The notes under the pieces: model-generated | What the model saw: only the letters and a program-made list of their open reading frames with translations | What the model was told of the DNA's origin: nothing | Database searches by the model: none | Shown here: piece by piece, positions 40,232 through 49,401 of the stretch | Layout of the letters: the number at the start of each line of letters is the position of its first letter | How positions within the stretch are numbered: the first letter of the stretch is position 1 | Assembly: GCF_900107435.1 (NCBI RefSeq) | Contig: NZ_FNPZ01000009.1 | Span: 1-64,000, forward strand | DNA from: Herbiconiux ginsengi | GTDB taxonomy: Bacteria > Actinomycetota > Actinomycetes > Actinomycetales > Microbacteriaceae | Length of the DNA stretch: 64,000 nt | Reading direction: 5' to 3' | Made by a program: the position numbers and the translations under genes

Positions 40232-41305
40232 TCACCGTGAGGTCTTGGCAGCCCCGACTGGTTCCGGTCTGTGGGACGCCGGCCGAGTGGTCCGGCGACG
40301 TCGGGAGAGCTGGTCGATCGACACCGCGAGCAGAAGGATGCCGCCGAAGACGACGTTCTGCCAGTTCACGGAAACACCGAGGAGCACGAGAGAGTTGTTG
40401 ATAAGGCTCAGGAGGACTACTCCCAGTACAGAGCCGAAGATCGATCCCGACCCGCCGCCGATCGCAGCCCCACCGATCACCGCGGCGGCGATCACCTGCA
40501 GTTCGATGCCGACGCCCATCTGGGGTGTAGCCACGCCGAATCGGGCGAGCGACAGAATGCCCGCGAATGCGGCGAGCAGGGATGCGGTGATGTAGACGGC
40601 GATCTGCACTCGCGTGACAGAGATGCCCGACAGGCGTGCGGCCTTCTGATTGCTGCCGACATAGATCACCCGGCGCAGCGCGGCGGCCCGGCGCATCAGG
40701 ATGTCCGCGATCACCGCGACGATCACGAACAGCACCACGATGATCGGAATCACGCCGAAGATTCGCCCGACTCCGAGGTTCAGGAACTCCGCAGGGGCGG
40801 AAATGATGGAGATTTGTGCGCCGTTGGTGAGGACGTAGATCGCTCCGCTACCGACCGTGAGCGTGCCCAGCGTGGCGATCAGCGGATCGATCTTCACCTG
40901 GCTGATGAGCAGCCCGTTGACGAGGCCGACGAAGGCGCCGGTGGCCAGCCCGCCGATCACGGCGACCCAGATGCTCGCTCCGGTGCTGAACACCATCGCC
41001 GTGACCACGGCACTGAGACCGAGCACGGCGCCGACCGAGAGGTCGATTCCGCCGGACGCGAGCACGATCGTCATGCCCACGACCACGATCCCCTGTGCGG
41101 AGAGGCCGATCAGCAGAGTGGTCAGATTCGTTGCGGTCAGGAACGCGGGCGAGGTGATGGACATCGCAACGATGATGACGACGATGATCAGGAGCACCGG
41201 GATCTCGTTGCGACCGGCCAGTCGTCGGAAGATCTTGCGGGTTCCGCCGCTGAGGGGCACGACGTCCTCGGGTGTCGCCTGATCTGGAACGGTCGAGATC
41301 GCCAT
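40232..41305 (-). CDS. sugar ABC transporter permease, RbsC-like
   Basis: 357 residues with about nine membrane helices of the BPD_transp_2 family. The central motif GLVNGLLISQVKIDPLIATL and the final GVVLLSLINNSLVLLGVSVN are typical of RbsC/XylH. The ATG has the ribosome-binding site AAGGAGTG. It lies three bases after the ATPase gene, forming an operon with the binding protein. Confidence 0.9.
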   Translation of the reverse strand: MAISTVPDQATPEDVVPLSGGTRKIFRRLAGRNEIPVLLIIVVIIVAMSITSPAFLTATNLTTLLIGLSAQGIVVVGMTIVLASGGIDLSVGAVLGLSAVVTAMVFSTGASIWVAVIGGLATGAFVGLVNGLLISQVKIDPLIATLGTLTVGSGAIYVLTNGAQISIISAPAEFLNLGVGRIFGVIPIIVVLFVIVAVIADILMRRAAALRRVIYVGSNQKAARLSGISVTRVQIAVYITASLLAAFAGILSLARFGVATPQMGVGIELQVIAAAVIGGAAIGGGSGSIFGSVLGVVLLSLINNSLVLLGVSVNWQNVVFGGILLLAVSIDQLSRRRRTTRPASHRPEPVGAAKTSR

Positions 41306-41308
41306 GTT

Positions 41309-42826
41309 TCACTCCTTGGAATCGGTGGTGCGGGGTGTGCCGGAGGCGCCGGCGGCCAGCGTGATCACGTCTGCCTCATCGATGGCTCCGGTGAGCGTGC
41401 CGGCTAGCCGGCCCTCGCGCATGACAAGGACGCGATCGCTCAGACCGACCACCTCGTCGAGTTCGCTTGAGATGAGGATGAGAGCCATCCCGTTGTCGGC
41501 GAGGTGGCGCAGGTGCTTGTGGATCTCGAATTTCGCGCCCACGTCGATGCCCCGGGTGGGCTCGTCGAGAATGAGCACTTTGGGCCCGGCGACGAGCCAC
41601 TTCGCGATCATGGCCTTCTGCTGGTTGCCGCCGCTGAGTGCGGAGATCGGCTGTTCGAGGTCGGCCATCTTCGTCCCGAGCTCGTGCGCAGCCACCGTCG
41701 CACGCTTGCGCGCGATGCTGCCCGTGATCATTCCGAGGCGTGAGACCTGGTGCAGGATCGTGACGATGACGTTGTTCTGGACCGACAGATTGAGGAAGAG
41801 GCCATCGTCCTTGCGATCTTCCGACATGTAGGACAGGCCCGCGCGGATCGCCGATCGGAAGGATCCGTTGAGTGGTTTCCCGCCCAGCGAAACCCTCCCG
41901 CTGCGCCGGTCGATCCCGGCGACTCCACGCATCAGCTCGGTGCGGCCGGAGCCGATCAGTCCACTGACGCCGAGGATCTCGCCGGCGTGGGCGACGAAGG
42001 AAACGCTGTCGAACCGTGCGCCGGTGAGGTCCTCCACGGCGAGGATCGGAACGCCTGGCTCGGTCGCTTTCGGCGGATAGAGGTGCTCGACCGATCGCCC
42101 GACCATGCGTTCGACCAGGGCATCGGGCGTTGTCTGCGTGACCGCAATGGTGGTGACCCAAGCGCCGTCTCGCATGACCGTCACTCGGTCGGCGAGTTCG
42201 AACACCTCACTCAGGCGGTGACTGATGTAGATGGAGGCGATGCCGCGACGGCTGAGATCGCGGATGAGGGCGTGCAGCACGAGAGTCTCGGGCTCGGTAA
42301 GACTCGAAGTCGGCTCGTCGAAGATGACGACGCGGCAGTCGTGGGCGAGCGCGTGCGCGATCTCGACGACTTGCTGGTCGGCGAGGGGGAGATCTCCGGT
42401 TCGTGCGCGTGGACTGATCTGCGCGCGGAACGGTGCGAGAAGCTCGCGTGTCCGGCGATTGATGTCGCCGAACCGCACGAATCCTGCTCGCGTGGGTATC
42501 GCGTCCAGGAAGACGTTCTCGGCCACCGATACGTCAGGACAGAGCGCGAGTTCTTGGTGCACGATCGCGATGCCTGATCGTGCTGCGTCGCGGGGGCCGG
42601 AGAAGGTGACCTGCTCGCCATTGACCAGGATCGTGCCGGCGTCCGGGGCCGTCGCCCCCGAGACGATGTTCATCAGGGTTGATTTGCCGGCACCGTTTTC
42701 GCCGACGATCGCGTGGATCTCGCCAGGATGCACGGTGAGATTCCCGTCGCGCAGTGCACGCGTGGCGCCGTAGGACTTCTCGATTCCGGTGAGGTGCAGG
42801 GCGGGCGTGAGCGTGTCGTTAGTCAT
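41309..42826 (-). CDS. sugar ABC transporter ATP-binding protein, RbsA-like
   Basis: 505 residues with two ATPase domains. The first has Walker A GENGAGKST (residues about 40-48) and Walker B CRVVIFDEPTSSL. The second has a degenerate P-loop (SGLIGSGRTELMRG), signature LSGGNQQKAMIAKWL and Walker B VLILDEPTRGIDVG. This asymmetry is standard for RbsA/XylG/MglA proteins. It is the first gene of the importer operon. Confidence 0.92.
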   Translation of the reverse strand: MTNDTLTPALHLTGIEKSYGATRALRDGNLTVHPGEIHAIVGENGAGKSTLMNIVSGATAPDAGTILVNGEQVTFSGPRDAARSGIAIVHQELALCPDVSVAENVFLDAIPTRAGFVRFGDINRRTRELLAPFRAQISPRARTGDLPLADQQVVEIAHALAHDCRVVIFDEPTSSLTEPETLVLHALIRDLSRRGIASIYISHRLSEVFELADRVTVMRDGAWVTTIAVTQTTPDALVERMVGRSVEHLYPPKATEPGVPILAVEDLTGARFDSVSFVAHAGEILGVSGLIGSGRTELMRGVAGIDRRSGRVSLGGKPLNGSFRSAIRAGLSYMSEDRKDDGLFLNLSVQNNVIVTILHQVSRLGMITGSIARKRATVAAHELGTKMADLEQPISALSGGNQQKAMIAKWLVAGPKVLILDEPTRGIDVGAKFEIHKHLRHLADNGMALILISSELDEVVGLSDRVLVMREGRLAGTLTGAIDEADVITLAAGASGTPRTTDSKE

Positions 42827-43040
42827 GCCTGTTCTCTCGTCGACGTTGACGTTCTGCTGCCACGGTCGATGGATGCTCGAGAGTGGGTTTGACTTTCGGA
42901 CTTACCATAGATCGAAATCGGCCCGACGCCAAGAGTCAATTTCTCGGACCGGGTCGAGGGCTTCTGGTTGGGGCGGATCGGCCGTGCTTGACGAAGGACG
43001 CCGCACCGGCCTATCGTCGTCAACAATGCGGGTTGGACTT

Positions 43041-43059
43041 TCCAATCCACCCGATTGGA
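43041..43059. promoter_or_regulatory. inverted repeat upstream of the hydrolase gene
   Basis: TCCAATC-N5-GATTGGA is a perfect dyad 24 bp upstream of the GTG start at 43083, partly overlapped by a second one (TTGGA-CTT-TCCAA). The AATCCACC core recurs in the palindrome at 46212-46234, so the same regulator may bind both promoters. Confidence 0.5.
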
Positions 43060-43082
43060 TCCGCTCAAGGAGGAGTTTGAAC

Positions 43083-43943
43083 GTGGCAACCTACATCTCA
43101 GAAACGATCGAGGCTGAGTACATCGATGGTGCGCAGGCTCGATACGGGTACCGGCAGTTCGGGCCCCGCAGGGGGGTTCCGCTCCTGCTGCTTCATCGCT
43201 ATCGAGGAACACTCGATGACTGGGACCCCAAGCTGTTGGACCTGTTGTCGGCGGACCGGCACGTGATCGCTTTCGACAACGTGGGGATCGGCTACTCCAC
43301 GGGCGAAGCGCCCGACAATGTCGCGGCGATGGCCGACGGAGTCGCCGACTTTCTCGGGTCCACGGGCCTGGAGGAGGTGGATGTGCTGGGCTGGTCGATG
43401 GGTGGGTTCGTCGCCCAGATGGTGGCGCTGAATTACCCCACCCTGGTCCGCCGGTTGGTTGTTGCCGGCTCCGGACCCGGGGAGCCGAGCATTCGTCCCC
43501 CGGAGAACCCGCGATCGCTCGAGATCCGGCCGAAGGTCGCGCCGACGCTGGAAGAGACGCTCTTCCTGTTCTACCCCGACGATGACGAAGGCCGCCGCGT
43601 CGGACGTGAGGCGACCGGGCGCTTCTACCACCATCAGTCCGGCGAGGTGAAGACCACCAAGGAGTCGTCTTGGCGCAATCAGGCCATCGCGATCGATGCG
43701 TGGAACGCGGGCGAGAACTCCGCGTGGAACCGACTAGAGACCCTCACTCAACCCACGTTCGTGGCCAACGGTTCGGACGACATCATGGAGGACTCCGTGC
43801 AGTCGTTCGAGATGGTGCGCAAGCTCCCCAACTCCATCACGACACTGTTCAGTCGGTCCGGCCACGCGTTCCTGTTCCAGTATCCCGAGCTGTTCGCAAA
43901 CCTCACGCTCCAGTTCCTTGAGGAAGACTCCCTGTTCGCGTAG
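43083..43943 (+). CDS. alpha/beta hydrolase
   Basis: 286 residues from the GTG at 43083, preceded by AAGGAG. The nucleophile elbow is GWSMGG near residue 103. An oxyanion region LLLLHRYRGTLDDW, the acid in NGSDDIMEDS and the His in SGHAFLFQ complete the triad. The family covers esterases, lactonases and C-C hydrolases. It is divergent from the ABC importer and could open a lactone or ester made from, or imported as, the substrate. Confidence 0.85.
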   Translation: MATYISETIEAEYIDGAQARYGYRQFGPRRGVPLLLLHRYRGTLDDWDPKLLDLLSADRHVIAFDNVGIGYSTGEAPDNVAAMADGVADFLGSTGLEEVDVLGWSMGGFVAQMVALNYPTLVRRLVVAGSGPGEPSIRPPENPRSLEIRPKVAPTLEETLFLFYPDDDEGRRVGREATGRFYHHQSGEVKTTKESSWRNQAIAIDAWNAGENSAWNRLETLTQPTFVANGSDDIMEDSVQSFEMVRKLPNSITTLFSRSGHAFLFQYPELFANLTLQFLEEDSLFA

Positions 43944-43962
43944 CCGCGCGAGCCACCCCGCC

Positions 43963-43998
43963 CATGGCGTGCGAGCCGGTGGAGGCCCGCACGCCATG
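43963..43998. terminator. bidirectional hairpin between convergent genes
   Basis: CATGGCGTGCG pairs with CGCACGCCATG around a 14-base loop, midway between the stops of the hydrolase (plus) and the glycerate kinase (minus). Confidence 0.75.
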
Positions 43999-44033
43999 CA
44001 CGTCTGGCGTCGGCTCGCCGCGCGGGCCTCGTC

Positions 44034-45209
44034 TCAGGCGGGCCGGGGTGCGATCTCGCTGTCTAACCAGCGGGACGCGAGGAGGGATCCGGCGCGGCGG
44101 GCGATCGCTCGTGCATCGATGAACGAGTCTTCGCCGGGGGTGGACAGTGCGCTGAGCTGGTAGATGACGGGGAAGAGCTCTGTGATACCGGGCAGCTCGG
44201 TCGCCGCGATGCCTGCGACCGCGACGACAGGGATGCCGAGGTCGCGGGCGCGGCGAGCTACCTCGGCCGGAGCCTTGCCGTCGATGGTCTGCGCGTCGAG
44301 GGACCCCTCGCCGGTGACGACAAGGTCAGCCCGCTGCATCGCTTCGTCCATGCCCAACAGATCGAGCACGATCGTGGCACCCGATCGGACGCGCGCTCCG
44401 AGTAGGGCTACCAGCGGGGCCGCGATCCCGCCTGCCGCACCCGCACCTGGTAGGCCTGCCGTGCTCACCGAGGTACTGCGCTCGAGTGCGACCGACCATC
44501 GGGTCAGCCGCTCTTCGATCACCGCGACGTCCTCTACCGTCGCGCCCTTCTGTGGCGCGAAGACGGCGGCGGCACCGCTCGGGCCGAGCAGCGGATTGGT
44601 CACGTCGCTGGCGACCTGGAAACCGATCTGACGCAGTCGGATGGTGGCTGTGGTGTGCCGGACCTCCGCGATGTCCATCAGATCGGCGGGGGTGCCGCTC
44701 AGCAGGGTGCCGTTGCGTGCGATCAGCTCGAATCCGAGCGCGGCGATCATTCCGATGCCGCCGTCGCTGGTCGCCGTGCCCCCCAGAGCGACGATGACCT
44801 CGCCGGCGCCGTCAGTGATGGCCGCCCGAATGGCCTCACCCAATCCGTAGCTCGAGGCGTGCACCGCGACGCCCGGAGCTGCACCCTCGACGAGATGGAT
44901 CCCGATCGCTTCGGATGCCTCGATCAGCGCCGCATCGGCGTGTACCCCGTACTCCGCGAGAGTGGCCGTACCGAGTGGTCCGCGCACCAGCACGACACGC
45001 CGCTCTCCGCCGGCGTGGGTGAACGCGTCGAGGGTGCCCTCGCCGCCGTCCGCGATGGGCATCAGTATCAGTCTGCTCTCGGGGAGCACGTCCCGGATGC
45101 CGTCCCCGAGCGCCTGTGCGGCGTCGAGCGCCGTCATGCTGCCACGGAACTTGTCAGGGGCGATCACAATCACCGGCGCCGAGCGGGAACGGCGGTCCGT
45201 GGCGGTCAT
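44034..45209 (-). CDS. glycerate kinase, GlxK/GarK type
   Basis: 391 residues. N-terminal VIVIAPDKFRGSMTALDAAQ, PIADGGEGTLDAF and the VALGGTATSDGGIGMIAALG loop are characteristic of this kinase, which phosphorylates D-glycerate to 2- or 3-phosphoglycerate. The C-terminal DLVVTGEGSLDAQTIDGKAP motif is complete. The ATG overlaps the stop of the 2-hydroxyacid dehydrogenase gene, which would supply its substrate by reducing hydroxypyruvate. Confidence 0.93.
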   Translation of the reverse strand: MTATDRRSRSAPVIVIAPDKFRGSMTALDAAQALGDGIRDVLPESRLILMPIADGGEGTLDAFTHAGGERRVVLVRGPLGTATLAEYGVHADAALIEASEAIGIHLVEGAAPGVAVHASSYGLGEAIRAAITDGAGEVIVALGGTATSDGGIGMIAALGFELIARNGTLLSGTPADLMDIAEVRHTTATIRLRQIGFQVASDVTNPLLGPSGAAAVFAPQKGATVEDVAVIEERLTRWSVALERSTSVSTAGLPGAGAAGGIAAPLVALLGARVRSGATIVLDLLGMDEAMQRADLVVTGEGSLDAQTIDGKAPAEVARRARDLGIPVVAVAGIAATELPGITELFPVIYQLSALSTPGEDSFIDARAIARRAGSLLASRWLDSEIAPRPA

Positions 45210-46141
45210 GGTGCAGAGACCACGTTGAGCGCGGCTCTCCCCGAATCAAGCCGCTGGATCTGGTCGCGCACGAGCGCGACCATTCGCGGCAGCATGGCCG
45301 ACGAGGCGCCCCCAACATGTGGCGTGATCAGCACGTTGTCCTGTTCGAAGAGCTCGTGGCCGCGAGGCAGCGGCTCGGGATCGGTGACATCCAGCGCCGC
45401 ACGCAGCCTTCCTGCGCGCACTTCATCCAGCAGCGCTCTCGTATCGATCACGGCGCCGCGCGCGACGTTGACAACCAGGGCGCCGTCCGGCAGCTGCCCG
45501 AGAACGCCCTCGTCGACGAGCCCCCTGGTCTCGGTGCTGAGCGGAACGGCGAGGATGAGCACGTCGGCGTGGGTGGCCAGATCCCGCAGGGCCGATACCG
45601 CATGAACGACACCCGACTCGGTCTCGCGGTGGGTGCGCCCGATTCGGGTGATCTGCACCCCGAACGGGGTGAGTCGCGATTCGATGGCGCGCCCCACGCC
45701 CCCCGTCCCCACGAGGAGAACGCGCTTGTCGATCAGGCTGTCGGTGAAGACGGGTCGCCAGGAACCTCGGCGGGCGTCGTCACGGAACTCCGGGATCCGT
45801 CGAAGCGAGGCGAGCACGAGAGCTAGCGCGTGCTCTGCCGTTGAAGCTTCATGAACGCCAGCCGCGTTGGCGACGGGAAAGGCATCGGCTGCGCCAGCGA
45901 GAAGGTCATCGACGCCGATCGTCTGTGTCTGAACGAGTCGAGGGGCGGCGGATGCGAGAAAGTGCAGCCGCGTGTCGGGGTTCATATACGGGAGCACGAC
46001 CAGGTCGAACTGGGTGGGGGCGGGCGAATCGACATCCCAGACGGTCACGGTCGCGCGATCGGAATTCTCCAACGCTGACTGGAGGGGGCCGGTCGGCACG
46101 CTTACCTGAACAGTGCTCGTCGTACGGGATGTCATGGTCAC
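45206..46141 (-). CDS. D-isomer-specific 2-hydroxyacid dehydrogenase
   Basis: 311 residues. NAD-binding motif LVGTGGVGRAIESRL near residue 148, the Arg in VNVARGAVIDTRAL, the Glu in DVTDPEPLP and the catalytic His in LITPHVGGAS. Coupling to a glycerate kinase gene suggests a hydroxypyruvate or glyoxylate reductase. It is divergent from the glycerol dehydrogenase-like gene across a palindromic operator. Confidence 0.88.
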   Translation of the reverse strand: MTMTSRTTSTVQVSVPTGPLQSALENSDRATVTVWDVDSPAPTQFDLVVLPYMNPDTRLHFLASAAPRLVQTQTIGVDDLLAGAADAFPVANAAGVHEASTAEHALALVLASLRRIPEFRDDARRGSWRPVFTDSLIDKRVLLVGTGGVGRAIESRLTPFGVQITRIGRTHRETESGVVHAVSALRDLATHADVLILAVPLSTETRGLVDEGVLGQLPDGALVVNVARGAVIDTRALLDEVRAGRLRAALDVTDPEPLPRGHELFEQDNVLITPHVGGASSAMLPRMVALVRDQIQRLDSGRAALNVVSAP

Positions 46142-46211
46142 GTCGGCACATCTCCCGGTGCGGCCGCACGCAAACGACGTGCATCAACGCCGTCGTCGTG
46201 CGGAAGAAATA

Positions 46212-46234
46212 GTGGATAGGATTATCCAATCCAC
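46212..46234. promoter_or_regulatory. 23-bp near-perfect palindrome in a divergent promoter
   Basis: GTGGATAGGAT-T-ATCCAATCCAC matches its own reverse complement at ten of eleven arm positions. It lies between the 2-hydroxyacid dehydrogenase start (46141) and the glycerol dehydrogenase-like start (46313), placing it over both promoters. The related dyad at 43041-43059 suggests one catabolic regulator. Confidence 0.65.
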
Positions 46235-46312
46235 CTGTTAGCCTTTTGTCAATCGCGCGCCATACCGCCGGACCGAGGGTCGACCGGCCTCGGTGCCCAG
46301 TCAAAGGAGACG

Positions 46313-47467
46313 ATGATGTCAGAGCCACGTCCATTTCGGTCCTTCGTCAGCCCGTCGAGGTACGTGCAGGGCGCGGGGGCCATATCGCTTCTCGGTGAAC
46401 TGATCGCACCTTTGTGCGCGTCGCCGGTCATCCTCGCCGACAACAATGTCTGGGGATTCTCCGGCGATGCCGTAACCGAGTCGCTGCGGAAAGCAGGTCT
46501 CGACGAGGTGCGCATCAGCTTCGGTGGTCGAGCGACCGATCGCGAGATCGCGTCAGTGTCGTCACAGCTCACGGAGAGGGGAGCTGATCTTGTCGTCGGC
46601 CTCGGCGGCGGTTCGACCTTGGACACCGCCAAAGCGGCAGGATCGGACGCCGGTATCCCATGGGTCACCGTGCCCACGACCGCCTCTACCGATGCCCCGG
46701 GTACGGGGGTTGCCGTCATCTACACGGACGAAGGCGTGCTGGACCACTTCCGAATCCTGGGGAGGAACCCGGCACTGGTCCTGGTCGATTCGCAGTACGT
46801 CGCCAACGCTCCGGTGTCCTTCCTGATCGCCGGCATCGGCGACGCTCTGTCGACGTGGCTGGAGGCCAGAGCTTCCGGCGGTGCGGGTCGCGCGCTCGTC
46901 TCAGGCTTCCAAGCTCCTGCAACGGGTCTCGCAGCGGCAGAGTTGTCGTGGACGATCCTGCGGGAAAACGCACTCCAGGCGATCGCCGATGTGAAAGAAC
47001 ACAAAGTCACTCCTGCTCTCGATAACGTCATCGAGGCGAACATCCTTCTGTCGGGCCTGGGCTTCGAGGCCGGGGGACTCTCGGTGGCGCACTCGGTTCA
47101 CAATGGCCTCACCGTCGCCGAGCAGACGCATGGTCTTCAACACGGCGAGAAGGTCAACATCGGGTCAATCGTTCAGCTGATCCTCGACGGCGCCCCCGAC
47201 TCGGAAATCAACGACTTCATCTCGTTCACGACCCGCGTCGGACTGCCGACATCGCTCACCGAGCTCGGTCTGAGCATCCAAGACACCGAGACTCTGAACG
47301 CGGTGGCCAGGAGGACCACCCTGGAAGACGAGTTCGTCCACACAATGCCGTTCACGGTCACCCCGCAGATCATCGTCGACGCGCTGACAGAAGTCGAGAC
47401 ACGTTCACGGGCGGTGCGGGAGCGCGAAGGTCTGCCGGCCCCTGTGAAGTACGAGCATCGTCGCTGA
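46313..47467 (+). CDS. glycerol dehydrogenase-like iron-containing alcohol dehydrogenase
   Basis: 384 residues; two ATGs in a row follow AAAGGAG. The NAD-binding loop GLGGGSTLDTAKAAG is near residue 97. Metal ligands are recognisable in AGIGDALSTWLEA (Asp), SVAHSVHNGL (His) and THGLQHGEKV (His). GldA enzymes interconvert glycerol and dihydroxyacetone and also act on related vicinal diols. It begins a plus-strand operon with the split transketolase. Confidence 0.88.
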   Translation: MMSEPRPFRSFVSPSRYVQGAGAISLLGELIAPLCASPVILADNNVWGFSGDAVTESLRKAGLDEVRISFGGRATDREIASVSSQLTERGADLVVGLGGGSTLDTAKAAGSDAGIPWVTVPTTASTDAPGTGVAVIYTDEGVLDHFRILGRNPALVLVDSQYVANAPVSFLIAGIGDALSTWLEARASGGAGRALVSGFQAPATGLAAAELSWTILRENALQAIADVKEHKVTPALDNVIEANILLSGLGFEAGGLSVAHSVHNGLTVAEQTHGLQHGEKVNIGSIVQLILDGAPDSEINDFISFTTRVGLPTSLTELGLSIQDTETLNAVARRTTLEDEFVHTMPFTVTPQIIVDALTEVETRSRAVREREGLPAPVKYEHRR

Positions 47468-48345
47468 TGGCCGTCTCGATGATCGCCGAGCCGCGCGCCC
47501 TTCCGCGGCGGCGCGACAATGACGAGCTGACAGAAATCGCGACGCGCATCCGCGTGCGGATCGTGGACATGCTGGAAGCTGCCGGAAGCGGCCACAGCGC
47601 CGGCCCGTTGGGGATGGCCGATATCCTCACCGCGCTGTACTTCTCGATCCTCAGACACGACCCGACCGATCCAGAGTGGGATGAACGAGACGTGTTCTTC
47701 CTCAGCAACGGGCACACTGTTCCGGTGCTCTACGCCGCACTCGCCGAGAGCGGGTACTTCCCCGTGGACGAGCTATCGTCGCTGCGCCGCCTCGGATCGC
47801 GTCTGCAAGGGCATCCCGAACGTAAGGCGCTGCCCGGTCTGGAGAGCACGAGCGGTCCGCTCGGCTCCGGCCTCTCGCAGGCAGCCGGATACGCCTACGC
47901 GATGCGCTACCTCACGCGTCAGCCGCATCGGTTCGTGTACACCGTCATGGGTGACGGCGAAATCAACGAGGGGAATGTCTGGGAGGCGGCCATGTTCGCC
48001 TCCAAATATCGCCTCGGTCAGCTGATCGCCTTCATCGATCGCAACAACATCCAAATCGATGGGACCACGGACGAGGTCATGCCGTTAGGCGACCTCGTCG
48101 CGAAGTGGCAGAGCTTCGGCTGGCATGTGCTGGAGATCGACGGAAACGACCCGGGCGCAGTCGTCAAGGCGGCCGCTCTCGGCCGTGCCGTGAGCGGTCA
48201 GCCCACCATGATCCTCGCCAACACCGTCCCGGGAAAGGGCGTGGACTTCATGGAGTACGACCACCGGTGGCACGGCATGCCCCCCAACGCCGACCAGGCT
48301 GAGGCTGCGCGACGGATACTCTCCCGTTCGCGCGGGGAGCGGTGA
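47467..48345 (+). CDS. transketolase, N-terminal subunit
   Basis: 292 residues, the thiamine-diphosphate-binding half only. The motif GDGEINEGNVWEAAMFA with IAFIDRNNIQIDG carries the GDG(x)nNN signature. EAAGSGHSAGPLGMADILTA is the typical start of the N-terminal half. Its ATG shares one base with the stop of the dehydrogenase gene. Split transketolases are common in dedicated catabolic clusters. Confidence 0.92.
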   Translation: MAVSMIAEPRALPRRRDNDELTEIATRIRVRIVDMLEAAGSGHSAGPLGMADILTALYFSILRHDPTDPEWDERDVFFLSNGHTVPVLYAALAESGYFPVDELSSLRRLGSRLQGHPERKALPGLESTSGPLGSGLSQAAGYAYAMRYLTRQPHRFVYTVMGDGEINEGNVWEAAMFASKYRLGQLIAFIDRNNIQIDGTTDEVMPLGDLVAKWQSFGWHVLEIDGNDPGAVVKAAALGRAVSGQPTMILANTVPGKGVDFMEYDHRWHGMPPNADQAEAARRILSRSRGER

Positions 48346-49349
48346 TCATGCGACTTGCCGATGTCGACACCAGCGACTTCGCCACGATCCGGCAGGAGAC
48401 GATCCGGAGCGGATTCGGGAAGGGCTTGCTGGCGGCGGGCCGGGAGTCCGATCGTGTGGTCGCGCTGTGCGCCGATCTGACCGAGAGCACCCAGATGCAT
48501 CTGTTCCGCGACGCCTTCCCGGACCGTTTCATCCAGGTCGGGGTGGCCGAGCAGAATCTCGTGACCGTCGCCGCGGGGCTGGCCCACGCTGGCTTCATCC
48601 CGTTCACGACCAGCTACGCGGCCTTCAGCCCCGGTCGCAACTGGGAGCAGATCAAGACGACGGCCGCATTGAACGACCAGCCGGTCAAGATCGTCGGCGC
48701 CCACACGGGCATCAACGTCGGCCCCGACGGTGCGACGCATCAGATGCTCGAAGACATCGCGTTGATGAGGGTGTTACCGAACATGGTGGTCGTCGCGCCG
48801 GCCGACAGCATCGAGGCCGAGAAGGCGACCCGCAAGATCGCCGTGAACGACGCCCCCAGCTATCTGCGCCTGGCGCGAGACAAAACGCCGGTCTTTACAC
48901 GTCCCGACACGCCGTTCGAGATCGGGAAAGCCTTGCACCTGCAAAGGGGTAACGACGTCACGATCGTCGCGACGGGAACGATGACCTACGAGGCGCTGGC
49001 CGCCGCGCGCATTCTTTCCGAGCGGGGGATCAACGCCGACGTGCTCCACCTCGCGACGATCAAGCCGCTCGACGAGGACGCCATACTCGCGAGTGCCGCT
49101 CTCACGAGGCGGGTGGTCACTGTCGAGGAGGCGCAGATCGCCGGCGGTTTGGGCGGGGCCGTCGCGGAGGTGCTCAGCGAGCACCTCCCCACCATCATGA
49201 TGCGGATCGGCATCCGCGATCGCTTCGGTGAGAGCGGTGGCCCTCGCGAGCTGCTGGACCATTTCGGCCTGACCGCACCGCATATCGCGCGATCGGTTTC
49301 CGCGTGGCTCGAGGCCCTCCCGAGCAGCGGCGACACACAACGCGGATGA
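48342..49349 (+). CDS. transketolase, C-terminal subunit
   Basis: 335 residues; GTG at 48342 overlaps the partner stop, and an ATG lies two codons later. The Pyr domain has FIQVGVAEQNLVTVAAGLAH with the catalytic Glu, then FTTSYAAF and GPDGATHQMLEDIALMRVLP. The C-terminal domain has VVTVEEAQIAGGLGGAVAEV. With the N-terminal subunit it forms one active transketolase, moving a two-carbon ketol unit between sugars or from hydroxypyruvate. Confidence 0.92.
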   Translation: MIMRLADVDTSDFATIRQETIRSGFGKGLLAAGRESDRVVALCADLTESTQMHLFRDAFPDRFIQVGVAEQNLVTVAAGLAHAGFIPFTTSYAAFSPGRNWEQIKTTAALNDQPVKIVGAHTGINVGPDGATHQMLEDIALMRVLPNMVVVAPADSIEAEKATRKIAVNDAPSYLRLARDKTPVFTRPDTPFEIGKALHLQRGNDVTIVATGTMTYEALAAARILSERGINADVLHLATIKPLDEDAILASAALTRRVVTVEEAQIAGGLGGAVAEVLSEHLPTIMMRIGIRDRFGESGGPRELLDHFGLTAPHIARSVSAWLEALPSSGDTQRG

Positions 49350-49401
49350 CCGCTCGTCTCGGAACGAGACGGCTTCCTCCAATGAAAGGTGACCCCACGC
49401 C

